Below are positions 8,912 through 17,053 of a stretch of DNA of 64,000 bases, piece after piece. The notes beneath the pieces were generated by a model. That model was not told the DNA's origin and ran no database searches. It saw nothing but the letters and a program-made list of their open reading frames with translations. Location: positions 45,329 through 109,328 of the forward strand of contig CAZZFF010000004.1 of the NCBI GenBank assembly GCA_964653485.1, given 5' to 3'. The stretch's first letter is position 1. Every line of letters begins with the position of its first letter. This DNA is from CAVQND01 sp964653485. Lineage in GTDB: Bacteria > Verrucomicrobiota > Verrucomicrobiia > Limisphaerales > UBA8199. The translations under genes and the position numbers were made by a program.

Positions 8912-8917
8912 GGCGTA

Positions 8918-8946
8918 ATACTAAGTTTTACGTCGCCCCGCGTCAA
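8918..8946 (-). promoter_or_regulatory. Sigma70-type promoter of the toxin-antitoxin operon
   Basis: Reading the minus strand, TTGACG (complement of 8941-8946) is followed by exactly 17 bases and then TAGTAT (complement of 8918-8923). The -10 ends only 6 bases before the antitoxin ATG, so transcription should start at or very near the A of the start codon, giving a leaderless message. Confidence 0.6.
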
Positions 8947-9010
8947 GCACACCGCGGCCAAAGTCGGCCAGGCCCAACGCGCCCACCCAAGCCAGCCGTT
9001 CCGCCGGAAG

Positions 9011-9181
9011 TCACTTCACGGAAGCGAGGTCATCTACCCGCTGGTAAAGTTTGGCGCCCAGTTGATTTTGCTTGCGTTGGTAATGAGCGGCCCGTTTTTT
9101 GGGGTCAGGGCCAAGCTTCCACGCGATTTGACGGCGGATTTCCCAGATTTCTTCGAGAGATTCGTCACGGCTCGGCTTCAT
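9011..9181 (-). CDS. Small hypothetical protein, charged helical
   Basis: This is a 56-residue protein starting MKPSRDESLEEIWEIRRQIA. The minus-strand ATG at 9181 has GGAG about 7 bases upstream, supporting that start over longer frames. The sequence is rich in Arg, Lys, Glu and Gln and is almost certainly a two-helix protein; similar tiny proteins with an EEIWEIRR-like phrase occur beside toxin-antitoxin and other mobile small genes. It lies 100 bases downstream of the antitoxin start region on the opposite side, in the same orientation as the pair, and could be part of a small accessory island. Function is unknown. Confidence 0.6.
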   Translation of the reverse strand: MKPSRDESLEEIWEIRRQIAWKLGPDPKKRAAHYQRKQNQLGAKLYQRVDDLASVK

Positions 9182-9238
9182 AGTTTTTCTCCAAAAGTCA
9201 GTTTTTTCCACCCGAGTCACGACTCCTGGGATGCCACA

Positions 9239-11422
9239 TCACTGCCTCGCCACGAACCTGGCCTGGACGACCGAATAGGGCTGGAGGACGAGCGTCAGGG
9301 ACCCGTCGCGAACCTCAGCCTCGGCGCTTATGGGCTGGATGGCTGCGGGTTCTTCGAGTGTGTTAACCGCCCAGGGTGTCGGACCGGTCAGTGTCCGGAG
9401 TTGGGCCTTATCGGCGCTGGAGAAACCGTTGAGGTGGACGGTCAAGCGGATTGGGCGGCCGGCGCCGCGATGGACCAGGGAAAGGAGCAGGTCGCCGTTG
9501 GCGCCCAGGGCGGCCAAGGCATCCACGGCGTCGAATGTATGGGCGCCACCCGCATTCTTGATGTCGGGGAGAATCATCGGCGCCCGCTCTGAAGGAGAGT
9601 GCAGTTCGGACTTGGCGGCGCGCGCCCCTGCGAAGTCTGCAAAGAGGAGGTTGGCGTAGTAGCACGGGTTGGGATAAACCCGCTCATACTCTTTGCGCAA
9701 GCCGCCGCCATGGTTCACCGTGGCCGAATGGGTCACCATCTCGACAAAAGGCTGCAGGCGCACGGCAGCGTGGTAGATGCAGGTGTCGTAGAGCGCCTCC
9801 GCAAGGGTGGCGGGGTTGACCAGGTTCTGCCGATCGAGCCGGTGGGCCTCCTGCCCGCCCGGGCCGGGCGCCAGGTGCGCGAACATCTGGAGTTCGGTGA
9901 CCGCCAGGCGTCCATCGCGAACGCCGCCGCGCTCCATGTCCTGCCGCAACTCACCCCATTTGCGTTCGAGCAGGTCGGGCACGAGCATAAAGTCGCGGAA
10001 CACGTCCATGGGGTCGGCGGCGGGGGTCACGTCGCCGCCGATGAGCGGGTGATCGGTGATGGTGTGGAGCTGAGGGCCGGCCCCGGCGATCAGCGTGTCG
10101 TTCCAGGCTTTGCCCCACATCACGGGCGCTCCGCAAGCGGCGAGTTGGACGGTCGGGTCCGCCTTTAGCATGGCTTGGGCAAACCGCTGGTAGCGGTCGA
10201 CGTAGCCGGATGCGGTGGTCCAGTGGGCCTGCCAGCGGCCCCAGAGTTCGTTGCCCACTTCCCAATGCAGCACGTGATAGGGTTCCGGATGGCCGTTGGC
10301 GGTCCTGAGGGCGCCCATGGGGGAGCCGGGAGGCCCGTTGCAGTATTCGACCCAGCGGGCGGCCTCCTCGGGCGTGCCGGTGCCGGCGTTGACACAGATC
10401 ATCGGCTCGCATCCGACCGCGCGGCAAAAGCGGATGAACTCATCCGTGCCGAACGTGTTTGGCTCGACGCCGCCCCAGGCATAGTTGGGCAGCGTGGGAC
10501 GGCCTTCCACAGGCCCGACCCCGTCCCGCCAATGATAGGCGCTGACGAAGTTGCCCCCCGGCCATCGCAGCAGCGGCAGGCGAGCTTCCTTGAGGAACCG
10601 CACCACGTCGGGGTCGGCGCCTTCAAGGTGATCCGCGGGACGCAGGAACAGATGTCCGATAACCAGTTGCCCCGCCGATGGGCTGGACAGGACCAGGCAA
10701 CAGGGTGCGTTCGGGCGGGAATCCTCCGCCAGGGTCAGGGTGCCGGTCAATGTCCGCCATTCGGTCGAGAGGCCGGTGAGAGCCGCCCGGGCGCGCGCGG
10801 CAGCCCCGCCTTGCGGCGTGATGGAAAGCTCCAGGGCGGTCAAATCGGGGGAGCGCGCCAGCAACTCGAACTCATACTGCCGTGTTCGATGCAGCGGCAG
10901 CCAGGTCCACTGCTTGATTCCCCCGCCGCCGTTTGTGAACTCGATTCGCTGGGCCCGCCCGCCCTGGGGTCCCGTATCGGGGCTGACCCGCGCTGCCTCG
11001 CGCGACCCGGCGCGGGACCAGAACGCGGCCAGTCCGTCCCGGCGCGCGTCGAGCAACTCCTGGAGTTCGTCCTCGGGCCACCCGCAGCGAAGGGCTTGGC
11101 GGCGCAACTCGCCTTCGATTTGTTCGCGCCCGAATTGGAACGTGACGACCCCGTCCGGGGTAGTCTGGCCGGTGGCAAAAGGGTAATCGGCGAAGGTCGG
11201 GTTTCGGAGGACCTGCGCGTCCATTCCGTTGTAAATGTTGGCGCCCAGGTGTTCGCAGAACTTCCCGGTCAGATTCCGCGGGATGGGATAAGACGCCAAC
11301 TCGGCAGCGTGGATGACGAGCGCCGCCTCTTGGGCGGGGGCATCGGCTCCATGGACGGCCAGGACCAGGCCGAGTTCGATGGCAACCAAATGCGGCAACA
11401 AGGGGCGTAACCGTGGTCTCAT
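9239..11422 (-). CDS. GH51-like alpha-L-arabinofuranosidase, exported
   Basis: This is a 727-residue glycoside hydrolase that should remove terminal arabinofuranose from arabinan or arabinoxylan. The TIM barrel holds the acid/base Glu in HWEVGNELWG (near residue 385) and the nucleophile Glu in AVTELQMF (near 507). LRWPGGNFVSAYHWRDGVGP is the strongly conserved GH51 block before the barrel core, and a carbohydrate-binding-like beta domain sits at residues 130 to 270. An N-terminal hydrophobic stretch (LVAIELGLVLAVHGADA) suggests export. I took the ATG at 11422; a longer frame reaching 11512 would overlap the next gene. It is followed on the same strand by nothing related. Other arabinan genes are absent. 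Confidence 0.87.
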   Translation of the reverse strand: MRPRLRPLLPHLVAIELGLVLAVHGADAPAQEAALVIHAAELASYPIPRNLTGKFCEHLGANIYNGMDAQVLRNPTFADYPFATGQTTPDGVVTFQFGREQIEGELRRQALRCGWPEDELQELLDARRDGLAAFWSRAGSREAARVSPDTGPQGGRAQRIEFTNGGGGIKQWTWLPLHRTRQYEFELLARSPDLTALELSITPQGGAAARARAALTGLSTEWRTLTGTLTLAEDSRPNAPCCLVLSSPSAGQLVIGHLFLRPADHLEGADPDVVRFLKEARLPLLRWPGGNFVSAYHWRDGVGPVEGRPTLPNYAWGGVEPNTFGTDEFIRFCRAVGCEPMICVNAGTGTPEEAARWVEYCNGPPGSPMGALRTANGHPEPYHVLHWEVGNELWGRWQAHWTTASGYVDRYQRFAQAMLKADPTVQLAACGAPVMWGKAWNDTLIAGAGPQLHTITDHPLIGGDVTPAADPMDVFRDFMLVPDLLERKWGELRQDMERGGVRDGRLAVTELQMFAHLAPGPGGQEAHRLDRQNLVNPATLAEALYDTCIYHAAVRLQPFVEMVTHSATVNHGGGLRKEYERVYPNPCYYANLLFADFAGARAAKSELHSPSERAPMILPDIKNAGGAHTFDAVDALAALGANGDLLLSLVHRGAGRPIRLTVHLNGFSSADKAQLRTLTGPTPWAVNTLEEPAAIQPISAEAEVRDGSLTLVLQPYSVVQARFVARQ

Positions 11423-11460
11423 GACGTGGGGATGGCGCCTCGACCGGGCGGGAACCGGAT

Positions 11461-12243
11461 TCAAATCTGGGAATAATCGGCGGGGACCAGTAAGAGATTC
11501 GTAATGCCGCACAGAATCGTCTTGTCGCTGTATTCGGGCATGGTGCTGAGCCGCTTCCAGTCCTGGTGCGCGCCGAACCGGCCCCAGGCCGCCTTCTGCT
11601 CGTCCATGCTCTTGAAGCCCAGCATGTAGGTCAGATTCGGCATTTTAGACCCAACCAGGGTTTGCCCGAAGAAGACCGGGTTGAGGCCAACCTCGCGGAA
11701 AATCCGGATTTCGCCCGCGTCGTTGAACATCTCTATCTTCTTCAACCCGGTTTTCGCGCTGGGGCTCTCGTAGGTCCGGAGTTGAAACACCCGTCCGGGA
11801 CCGTCCACGGGGCGATCCAACCGGGGCATGCCGGTGAAGGCCACCATCAGCGAGCTTTCCATTCGCTTGAAGGCGGGCGCGTCGACCGGGGCATTGATGA
11901 AGTCCGCTCCGCTCGACAGGAACTCGCGGTCTTCGGCTAATTGAGAGTCCAGGGCGGCCAGCGACTCCACGGACCGATGCCGCAACAGCACATAGATGGG
12001 GCTGAGACCCTGCGCCGGGTAGAAGACGCCCACCGGCTTGAACCCAATCCGGTTTAACGCGGGGATGGCCGCATCCCGCAGGAAAGCATCCATGCCCTTT
12101 TTCTGCGCCTCGGTTTCTATAATGAACTGCCGGAGTTCGTAATAATCGCGATCCGCGGAGTTTTCGGCGGCCGCCGCGGTTGCAGGGGTGACGGCTGCCA
12201 GGCTGGCAGCCCCGGAGAGGGTGACGAATTGTCTTCGGTTCAT
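11461..12243 (-). CDS. NIPSNAP family protein with Tat-type signal
   Basis: This is a 260-residue protein with a twin-arginine-like signal (MNRRQFVTLSGAASLAA) and a NIPSNAP ferredoxin-like repeat pair: YYELRQFIIETEAQKKGMDA in the first half and RVFQLRTYESPSAKTG in the second. NIPSNAP proteins are small alpha/beta-barrel domains of unknown or varied role; exported versions are abundant in Planctomycetes and Verrucomicrobia. The ATG at 12243 gives the Tat motif directly; a longer start adds only LQLALF. The gene ends 38 bases before the arabinofuranosidase start in the same direction, so co-transcription is possible, though no shared function is evident. Confidence 0.85.
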   Translation of the reverse strand: MNRRQFVTLSGAASLAAVTPATAAAAENSADRDYYELRQFIIETEAQKKGMDAFLRDAAIPALNRIGFKPVGVFYPAQGLSPIYVLLRHRSVESLAALDSQLAEDREFLSSGADFINAPVDAPAFKRMESSLMVAFTGMPRLDRPVDGPGRVFQLRTYESPSAKTGLKKIEMFNDAGEIRIFREVGLNPVFFGQTLVGSKMPNLTYMLGFKSMDEQKAAWGRFGAHQDWKRLSTMPEYSDKTILCGITNLLLVPADYSQI

Positions 12244-12335
12244 GAACAGCGCGAGTTGTAGCAAATGAGGGCAGGAGCGTCACGGATTTCTTTTTCGCGG
12301 GGCGGGCGGCCCTGAGGGCCGAAGGCCGAGGGGGT

Positions 12336-12432
12336 GAAATCCGAAATCCGAAATCCGAAATTGAGTGCGGAGCCAATGCCCGGAAGTTCTGCGATCTCAG
12401 CTTTCGGGTTTCGGATTTCCTTCGGATTTCAG
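12336..12432. repeat. Heptamer-like GAAATCC repeat array with inverted partner
   Basis: Three tandem copies of GAAATCC at 12336-12361 face two inverted copies (GGATTTC) at 12410-12432, about 60 bases away. Together they could form a long imperfect hairpin in the 190-base gap between the end of ccsA and the start of the NIPSNAP gene. Such short heptamer arrays recur elsewhere in this window. Confidence 0.6.
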
Positions 12433-12436
12433 GCTA

Positions 12437-14440
12437 TCATGTCGCCGGCGAAGGCCTGGCGGCGGGGGTTGCGGGAGCGGGGGATGACGGGGCGCGAGAG
12501 TGGCCGCGGAAGCTCCTCCACCAGTGCAGGGGCAGGAGGCCCAGGGCAATGATCGCAGCCTGGCTTGAGATGAAGATCATCAGCCACTTGAAGGCCGCGT
12601 CCATGAAACCGTAGGAGTGCAGGCCGATGCCGAGCATATTCACGCCGAACCAGGAGAAGCTGGTGACGATGTTGCCGAAGACGGCGAGATTCATGATGCC
12701 GCGGTCGCGCACCGTGCCGCCCCAACGGGCGTGGAGGATGACGGCGTTCCAGAGCACGATGAGCAGCGCGCCGTTTTCCTTGGGGTCCCAGCCCCAAAAT
12801 CGGCCCCAGGATTGGTCGGCCCAAATGCCGCCCAGGACGGTGCCGGTGAAGCTGAAAAGGGTGGCGAAGCAGACGATACCATAGACCATCTTGGAAAGGG
12901 CCTTGCCAACGGTCACCGCGCTGGTCCGGTTGCGCAGGCCAACCGAGAGCATGGGGGTGAACACGCCAAGCAGGATATAGATAATGGCCACCAACCCGGC
13001 CGCGAATGTGGCGGCGTATCCGAGCGTGATGATGACCACGTGCGTGGCGAGCCAGAAGTTGGTGTCCAGCACGGCGCGCATCATCTCCATGGTGTCGCCG
13101 CCCAGGGCGAGGTTCTGAGCGATGATCAGCGTGACAAACCCCGCCGAGGAGGCGACGAGGTTCCCGATGCCCACGCGGTAGATTCGCTCGAGGATAATCC
13201 CCAGTATCATCGTGCCCCACCCGATGAAGATGGCCGAGGAGTAGAGGTTGGTCACAGGCGGCCGTCCTTCCAGCGCCATGCGGAAGACCAGGCCAAAGGT
13301 ATGAACCAACCCAGCCAGGATGATCAAATAGAGGGAGGAACGGCGCAGTGACTCGGAAAGAGCGGGCAGCAAGGTAAACGTCGCCAGCGCCAACAGGGCC
13401 AGGACAAACGCGGCGATGTAAATGATCATCGCATGGAGAAACGGCTTAACACTGTTGAAGTAGAATTCAGCCCTGCCCTTGAAAACCTCCTTGCCGAACC
13501 TGGACGCGAGCCATCCCTGGTAGTCCGCCAGGGAATGGTTGAAATCCCCGGCCTTGTTCTCGCGATAGGCCGTTGCCATGGCCGCAAACCAGGTCATCGC
13601 AGGATGGATTTTCCCCGTGCGCAAAGAGTCGAGGAGACTTGCGCCGGCGGTTTGCCAGCGTGCGGGCGTTTCCTGCGGGTCCAGCGGAGGCACGATCATG
13701 GCGTAGCCCGCCTCGGCCATCGCCTGGAACTGCCGCACCGGCTCCGCCACCTTTCGGATGACGTCGTTGTTCATTGCCTCGCCCTTGTCGTTGGCCTGGA
13801 GGGCGGCCTGGACGGGGCCGAGATTGCTTTGAAACTCGGCCAGCTCCTTGGCGAAATTGTCCGCCTCTTCCGGCTCAACCGTGTACTTGAGGCGCTGATA
13901 GAGCTGGATGGCATTCGCGAGCTTGAGGACCTGCTTCTGAAAGGGGGTCTGATCGGCGGACTTGGTCTCGCCGGCTTTTTGTCCCTGGCGCATGATTTCG
14001 TCGACCGCCGGCCTCAGCTCGTTGAAGGCGAAATAGTGAAGGCCGGATTTCTCGACACCTTTGCCTTCGAGCTTGAGTTCGCCCAGGAGGTCGGAGTGGT
14101 GGATGAGGAAGATGGGACGGGTGTCGGCCATTTCGGGCCGGGCAATCACCTCGAGGAGCCATTCGCTGGATTTGAGCTTCTTGGGGTGGTGCCAGAATTG
14201 CCACGAGGGCACTTGTTCGAGCGGGACATCCCCCGTGCTGCGAATCTGGAGCAACGAATTGCGGGCCACCGAATCGAAGGGCTGGATGCGCCCGCCAAGC
14301 AGGACAGGCAACCGGCCAAATTCGCGGGCGTGGAGCGCGTCGTCCTTTCTGGGGAGCATTACCGCGACGATCTCGCTGGCAAAAAGGACGACCCAACACC
14401 AGGGCAAGAGCTTGGGTGGGAGTTTGAGCAACCATCTCAT
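12437..14440 (-). CDS. ccsA: Cytochrome c biogenesis protein CcsA/CcsB-type with long periplasmic insert
   Basis: CcsA works with ResB in system II to move heme across the membrane and attach it to apocytochromes c. The last 300 residues form six or more transmembrane helices and hold the WWD-like heme block WGRFWGWDPKENG, preceded by LHAMIIYIAAFVLALLALAT and conserved His residues (ATHVVIITLGYAAT). Between the first helix (residues 8 to 28, PWCWVVLFASEIVAV) and these lies about 290 hydrophilic residues, making it more than twice the usual length; such extended versions are seen in this phylum. Start choice is open: the ATG at 14440, or an in-frame GTG at 14512 overlapping the resB stop by GTGA. 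Third gene of a lipoprotein-resB-ccsA operon. Confidence 0.9.
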   Translation of the reverse strand: MRWLLKLPPKLLPWCWVVLFASEIVAVMLPRKDDALHAREFGRLPVLLGGRIQPFDSVARNSLLQIRSTGDVPLEQVPSWQFWHHPKKLKSSEWLLEVIARPEMADTRPIFLIHHSDLLGELKLEGKGVEKSGLHYFAFNELRPAVDEIMRQGQKAGETKSADQTPFQKQVLKLANAIQLYQRLKYTVEPEEADNFAKELAEFQSNLGPVQAALQANDKGEAMNNDVIRKVAEPVRQFQAMAEAGYAMIVPPLDPQETPARWQTAGASLLDSLRTGKIHPAMTWFAAMATAYRENKAGDFNHSLADYQGWLASRFGKEVFKGRAEFYFNSVKPFLHAMIIYIAAFVLALLALATFTLLPALSESLRRSSLYLIILAGLVHTFGLVFRMALEGRPPVTNLYSSAIFIGWGTMILGIILERIYRVGIGNLVASSAGFVTLIIAQNLALGGDTMEMMRAVLDTNFWLATHVVIITLGYAATFAAGLVAIIYILLGVFTPMLSVGLRNRTSAVTVGKALSKMVYGIVCFATLFSFTGTVLGGIWADQSWGRFWGWDPKENGALLIVLWNAVILHARWGGTVRDRGIMNLAVFGNIVTSFSWFGVNMLGIGLHSYGFMDAAFKWLMIFISSQAAIIALGLLPLHWWRSFRGHSRAPSSPAPATPAARPSPAT

Positions 14441-14530
14441 ACTTTGGTTTGTTTGAGGTTCGCCGCCGCCTGAAGGCGGCGTTCCGAGCAGGGGCTTGAG
14501 CAACCGATTCACGCTTTGGTGTGTTTGAAG
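14422..14530 (-). repeat. Duplicated resB/ccsA junction with central hairpin
   Basis: Two copies of a roughly 37-base segment lie 72 bases (24 codons) apart: 14422-14458 covers the ccsA ATG, and 14494-14530 covers the resB stop. About three quarters of positions match, including TTTGAGCAACC/CTTGAGCAACC and CTTTGG. Between them is a perfect 7-base-arm hairpin, CGCCGCC-TGAA-GGCGGCG (14464-14481). Confidence 0.6.
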
Positions 14531-15747
14531 GCCAGACTGGCGGAGGCGGGGGCAGCCGCCTGGGCCGGAGCCGGGGCGTTGGCCGCGGGTGCGGTCTTGC
14601 GTTTCAATGTGAAGCCGAGCAGGTGGGTCAGAAACTGCCAGACCAGGCCCACGCCTACCAGGACGCAGGAGAAATAGGGTGTGAGCCAGCCTGGGTTGTG
14701 GACTACTTGCAGGACGGTGCCGTGGTCGTCCTTGTCCCAACTGGCTTGGTAAAAGGTCTCCCCGGCGTAGCGCAGCGGGTTGTTCATGTAGATAAGGACC
14801 TCGCGGTTCTCACCGGTGCCGGGGCGCTGCAGCAGGACGCGGCTCGAGAAATTCCTGGGGATGTCGGTTCCGGGATACACATCGTGGCGAAACTCGATCA
14901 ACTGGATGCTGAAGGGCTTGTAGAACCGGCGCAGCCGCATCTCCAGGCGATAAGTCCGGTTGTTGCAAGCGACCTCCTGGGGCTGCTTGACATACTCCGA
15001 GACGAGCCAGGACCCAAGGGAGCCTTGCGCCGCAACCAGTTCCACCACCGCGCTCGGCACATCGCGTTCATCCATATCGGTCACGCGAGGCTCGGCCTGC
15101 ACCATGGCGTGCTTGCCCACCCCTTCCGTCGCGGCCGGCGGCTCGGCGGCATTGGGGCCGCGCTCGGCCACTCTGGAGTTGGCATAGAATGCCTTCACCC
15201 TGACGGCAAAGGGAAGGAGCGGCTGCCGTATCTCCTTTTCGCGCATGAGGGCCCTTTGTGGAATGGCTACCACGCTGTCGGCCGCCGGGTCCGTCTGGTC
15301 GATGATGGCCAACTCGGTCTCGCGCTCGCTCTCCGAGTAATTCCGGCTCTCGCCTTCGCGCAGGTGGAGCGTGCTCTCGCGGGAGAGCCTATCGGTCAGA
15401 AACTGTCCGAACAGGAGCAAAATAAGGCCGCAATGGACCATCCAAATCCCGGCTTTGTCCCCTGTGAGCGTGAACCGCTTGAAATGGGAGGAAATCAGGT
15501 TGATGAGCAGAACGCCTCCAACCAGGTATCCCCCTGGGAACATCGGTATCTTCATGCCCCAGTGCGGCGGCGTCCACCAAATGAAGAAGCTCCGGAAGAA
15601 CTCATTCTGCACCTTGTACAAACCCAGGTCCACTTGCGCCAGCGTGCCCCAGAACACCAGCACGATTGCCAAAATCAGGCATACCACCGTCAAGCGCAAC
15701 GAAGTGACGACCGCGATCAGACGATCCAGAAATTGTCGACGGTTCAT
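14509..15747 (-). CDS. resB: ResB-like cytochrome c biogenesis protein
   Basis: ResB (Ccs1) forms a complex with CcsA that keeps heme reduced and ligates it to apocytochromes c outside the membrane. It has 412 residues. Three transmembrane helices sit in the first 130 residues (SLRLTVVCLILAIVLVFWG; YLVGGVLLINLISSHF; MVHCGLILLLFGQFL) and one at the end (YFSCVLVGVGLVWQFLTHLL), bracketing a large periplasmic region that ends in the conserved NPLRYAGETFYQASW block. The C-terminus is an Ala/Pro-rich tail. The start, MNRRQFLDRLIAVVTSLRLT, lies 23 bases after the lipoprotein gene, and ccsA follows directly, so all three should be co-expressed. Confidence 0.92.
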   Translation of the reverse strand: MNRRQFLDRLIAVVTSLRLTVVCLILAIVLVFWGTLAQVDLGLYKVQNEFFRSFFIWWTPPHWGMKIPMFPGGYLVGGVLLINLISSHFKRFTLTGDKAGIWMVHCGLILLLFGQFLTDRLSRESTLHLREGESRNYSESERETELAIIDQTDPAADSVVAIPQRALMREKEIRQPLLPFAVRVKAFYANSRVAERGPNAAEPPAATEGVGKHAMVQAEPRVTDMDERDVPSAVVELVAAQGSLGSWLVSEYVKQPQEVACNNRTYRLEMRLRRFYKPFSIQLIEFRHDVYPGTDIPRNFSSRVLLQRPGTGENREVLIYMNNPLRYAGETFYQASWDKDDHGTVLQVVHNPGWLTPYFSCVLVGVGLVWQFLTHLLGFTLKRKTAPAANAPAPAQAAAPASASLAFKHTKA

Positions 15748-15770
15748 GATGTTGACAGCACGTGACGAGT

Positions 15771-16922
15771 TTACTTCATCCGGGCGTATTGGGCCGTCGT
15801 GACAAATTGAGTGAATGCGGCCTTTTCGCGTTCGACGACCGGCTCGCCGCCCATGAGCTTGTAGAACCAGGTTTGATTCGGCTGACGGATGACCGCGGCG
15901 ACGAGCCGCGTCTTTTGCCCAGTGCCGGGGGCGGCGCCGCTCATATCGACCATCATCGCTTTGCCACCCTGGACCTCGAGTGGCGTGACCAGCTTTTCGA
16001 CCTCGCTCTCGGGTAATTGGGCCAACCCAAGCTGCTGGCGCCAGCGGTTCACGTTGCCCGCCAGCCCCCCTCCCTCGCCCGGCGAACTGCTGATATTGAC
16101 CGCCGCCTGCTCAGCGCCGCTGCCGCGGATGATGAACTTGGCCGTCAGGAATTGTCCCGCCGGGGCTTCTTGCCAGCCCGCCGGCACTTGCCAGTTCGGC
16201 CTGGCGGAGCCGGCAACGGCGCTCTGTGCCATGGGCGCGGAGACCGGCGTCATCCCGCCGCCCCCAATCGGCGGGTGCGATGGCGGCAACCCGGAGGGTC
16301 CGGCGGGAGCCGCTAAATTCACGGACCCGAGGAATTCCACGAAGCCAGGCTTCTGTTGGGCGACAAGCGCATCGTCCCCGGTCATTTTAAAAAACCACGA
16401 GATGCCCTCCCTTCGCAGCACCGCGGCCAAAATGCGGTTCGTTTCACCCGACCCAGGAACAGGCCCGGCCTGTTCGTAAAGGCGAGCCTCCTGGTGGGCT
16501 ATCTCGACCGCTTGTGCCAGCTTGAGCAACTCCTCCGCCGTTACCGGCGGCAGGCCGACCTGGCCGCGCCACCGGTTGACATTGTCCAGGTCGCTCCCGG
16601 CCTGGCCGGGCAGTGGGACCACGCTCACGTCAGCCTGCTTGCCCCCGGCGCCCGCGACGCGAAACTCCGCCACGCGCATCTGGCCCGGAGGCACTTCTTG
16701 CCATCCGGCGGGCAATTTCCATTGCAACATGGGTGCGCCGCCTGAGGTATCGGGATGACCCGGCGGCAGCGCCGGCGGCGGCGCCTGCGAAGAAACCGGC
16801 TCCTTGGCGACCCGGTAAGCCTGAGCGTCATTGCGTCCGCACCCGGCCAAGGCCGTCGCCACGACGAGCAGCCCGTACCACCCGAACTTGGGGCGCCCCG
16901 GGTCAAGAGATAAAAAGTTCAC
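15771..16922 (-). CDS. Lipoprotein with two tandem copies of an unknown domain
   Basis: This is a 383-residue lipoprotein. The signal peptide ends in a lipobox, VATALAGC. The mature part has two similar halves of about 150 residues: LPAGWQEVPPGQMRVAEFRV paired with VPAGWQEAPAGQFLTAKFII, then VNRWRGQVGLPPV paired with VNRWRQQLGLAQL, and finally GISWFFKMTGDDALV paired with QTWFYKLMGGEPVV. Each half reads like a beta-rich ligand or quality-control module. As first gene of the resB-ccsA operon, it may take part in cytochrome c maturation or be an electron-transfer accessory, but it has no heme or thiol motif and I cannot name the family. Confidence 0.75.
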   Translation of the reverse strand: MNFLSLDPGRPKFGWYGLLVVATALAGCGRNDAQAYRVAKEPVSSQAPPPALPPGHPDTSGGAPMLQWKLPAGWQEVPPGQMRVAEFRVAGAGGKQADVSVVPLPGQAGSDLDNVNRWRGQVGLPPVTAEELLKLAQAVEIAHQEARLYEQAGPVPGSGETNRILAAVLRREGISWFFKMTGDDALVAQQKPGFVEFLGSVNLAAPAGPSGLPPSHPPIGGGGMTPVSAPMAQSAVAGSARPNWQVPAGWQEAPAGQFLTAKFIIRGSGAEQAAVNISSSPGEGGGLAGNVNRWRQQLGLAQLPESEVEKLVTPLEVQGGKAMMVDMSGAAPGTGQKTRLVAAVIRQPNQTWFYKLMGGEPVVEREKAAFTQFVTTAQYARMK

Positions 16923-17053
16923 CCTGATTTTCTACCTTTACTTGTCCCCAAACGCAAGGCTATATTCAGATATTGCCTGATGAGTAGCAAGACTTGGCTA
17001 CCGCATGGCTGGGCGGCTACGCATGGAGGCTCACCTCATGTGCTGCTCGGGGC

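Noticed and set aside
10175..11410. Antisense frame of about 410 codons opposite the arabinofuranosidase
   Set aside because: No motif or start signal; the minus-strand frame has both catalytic Glu blocks.
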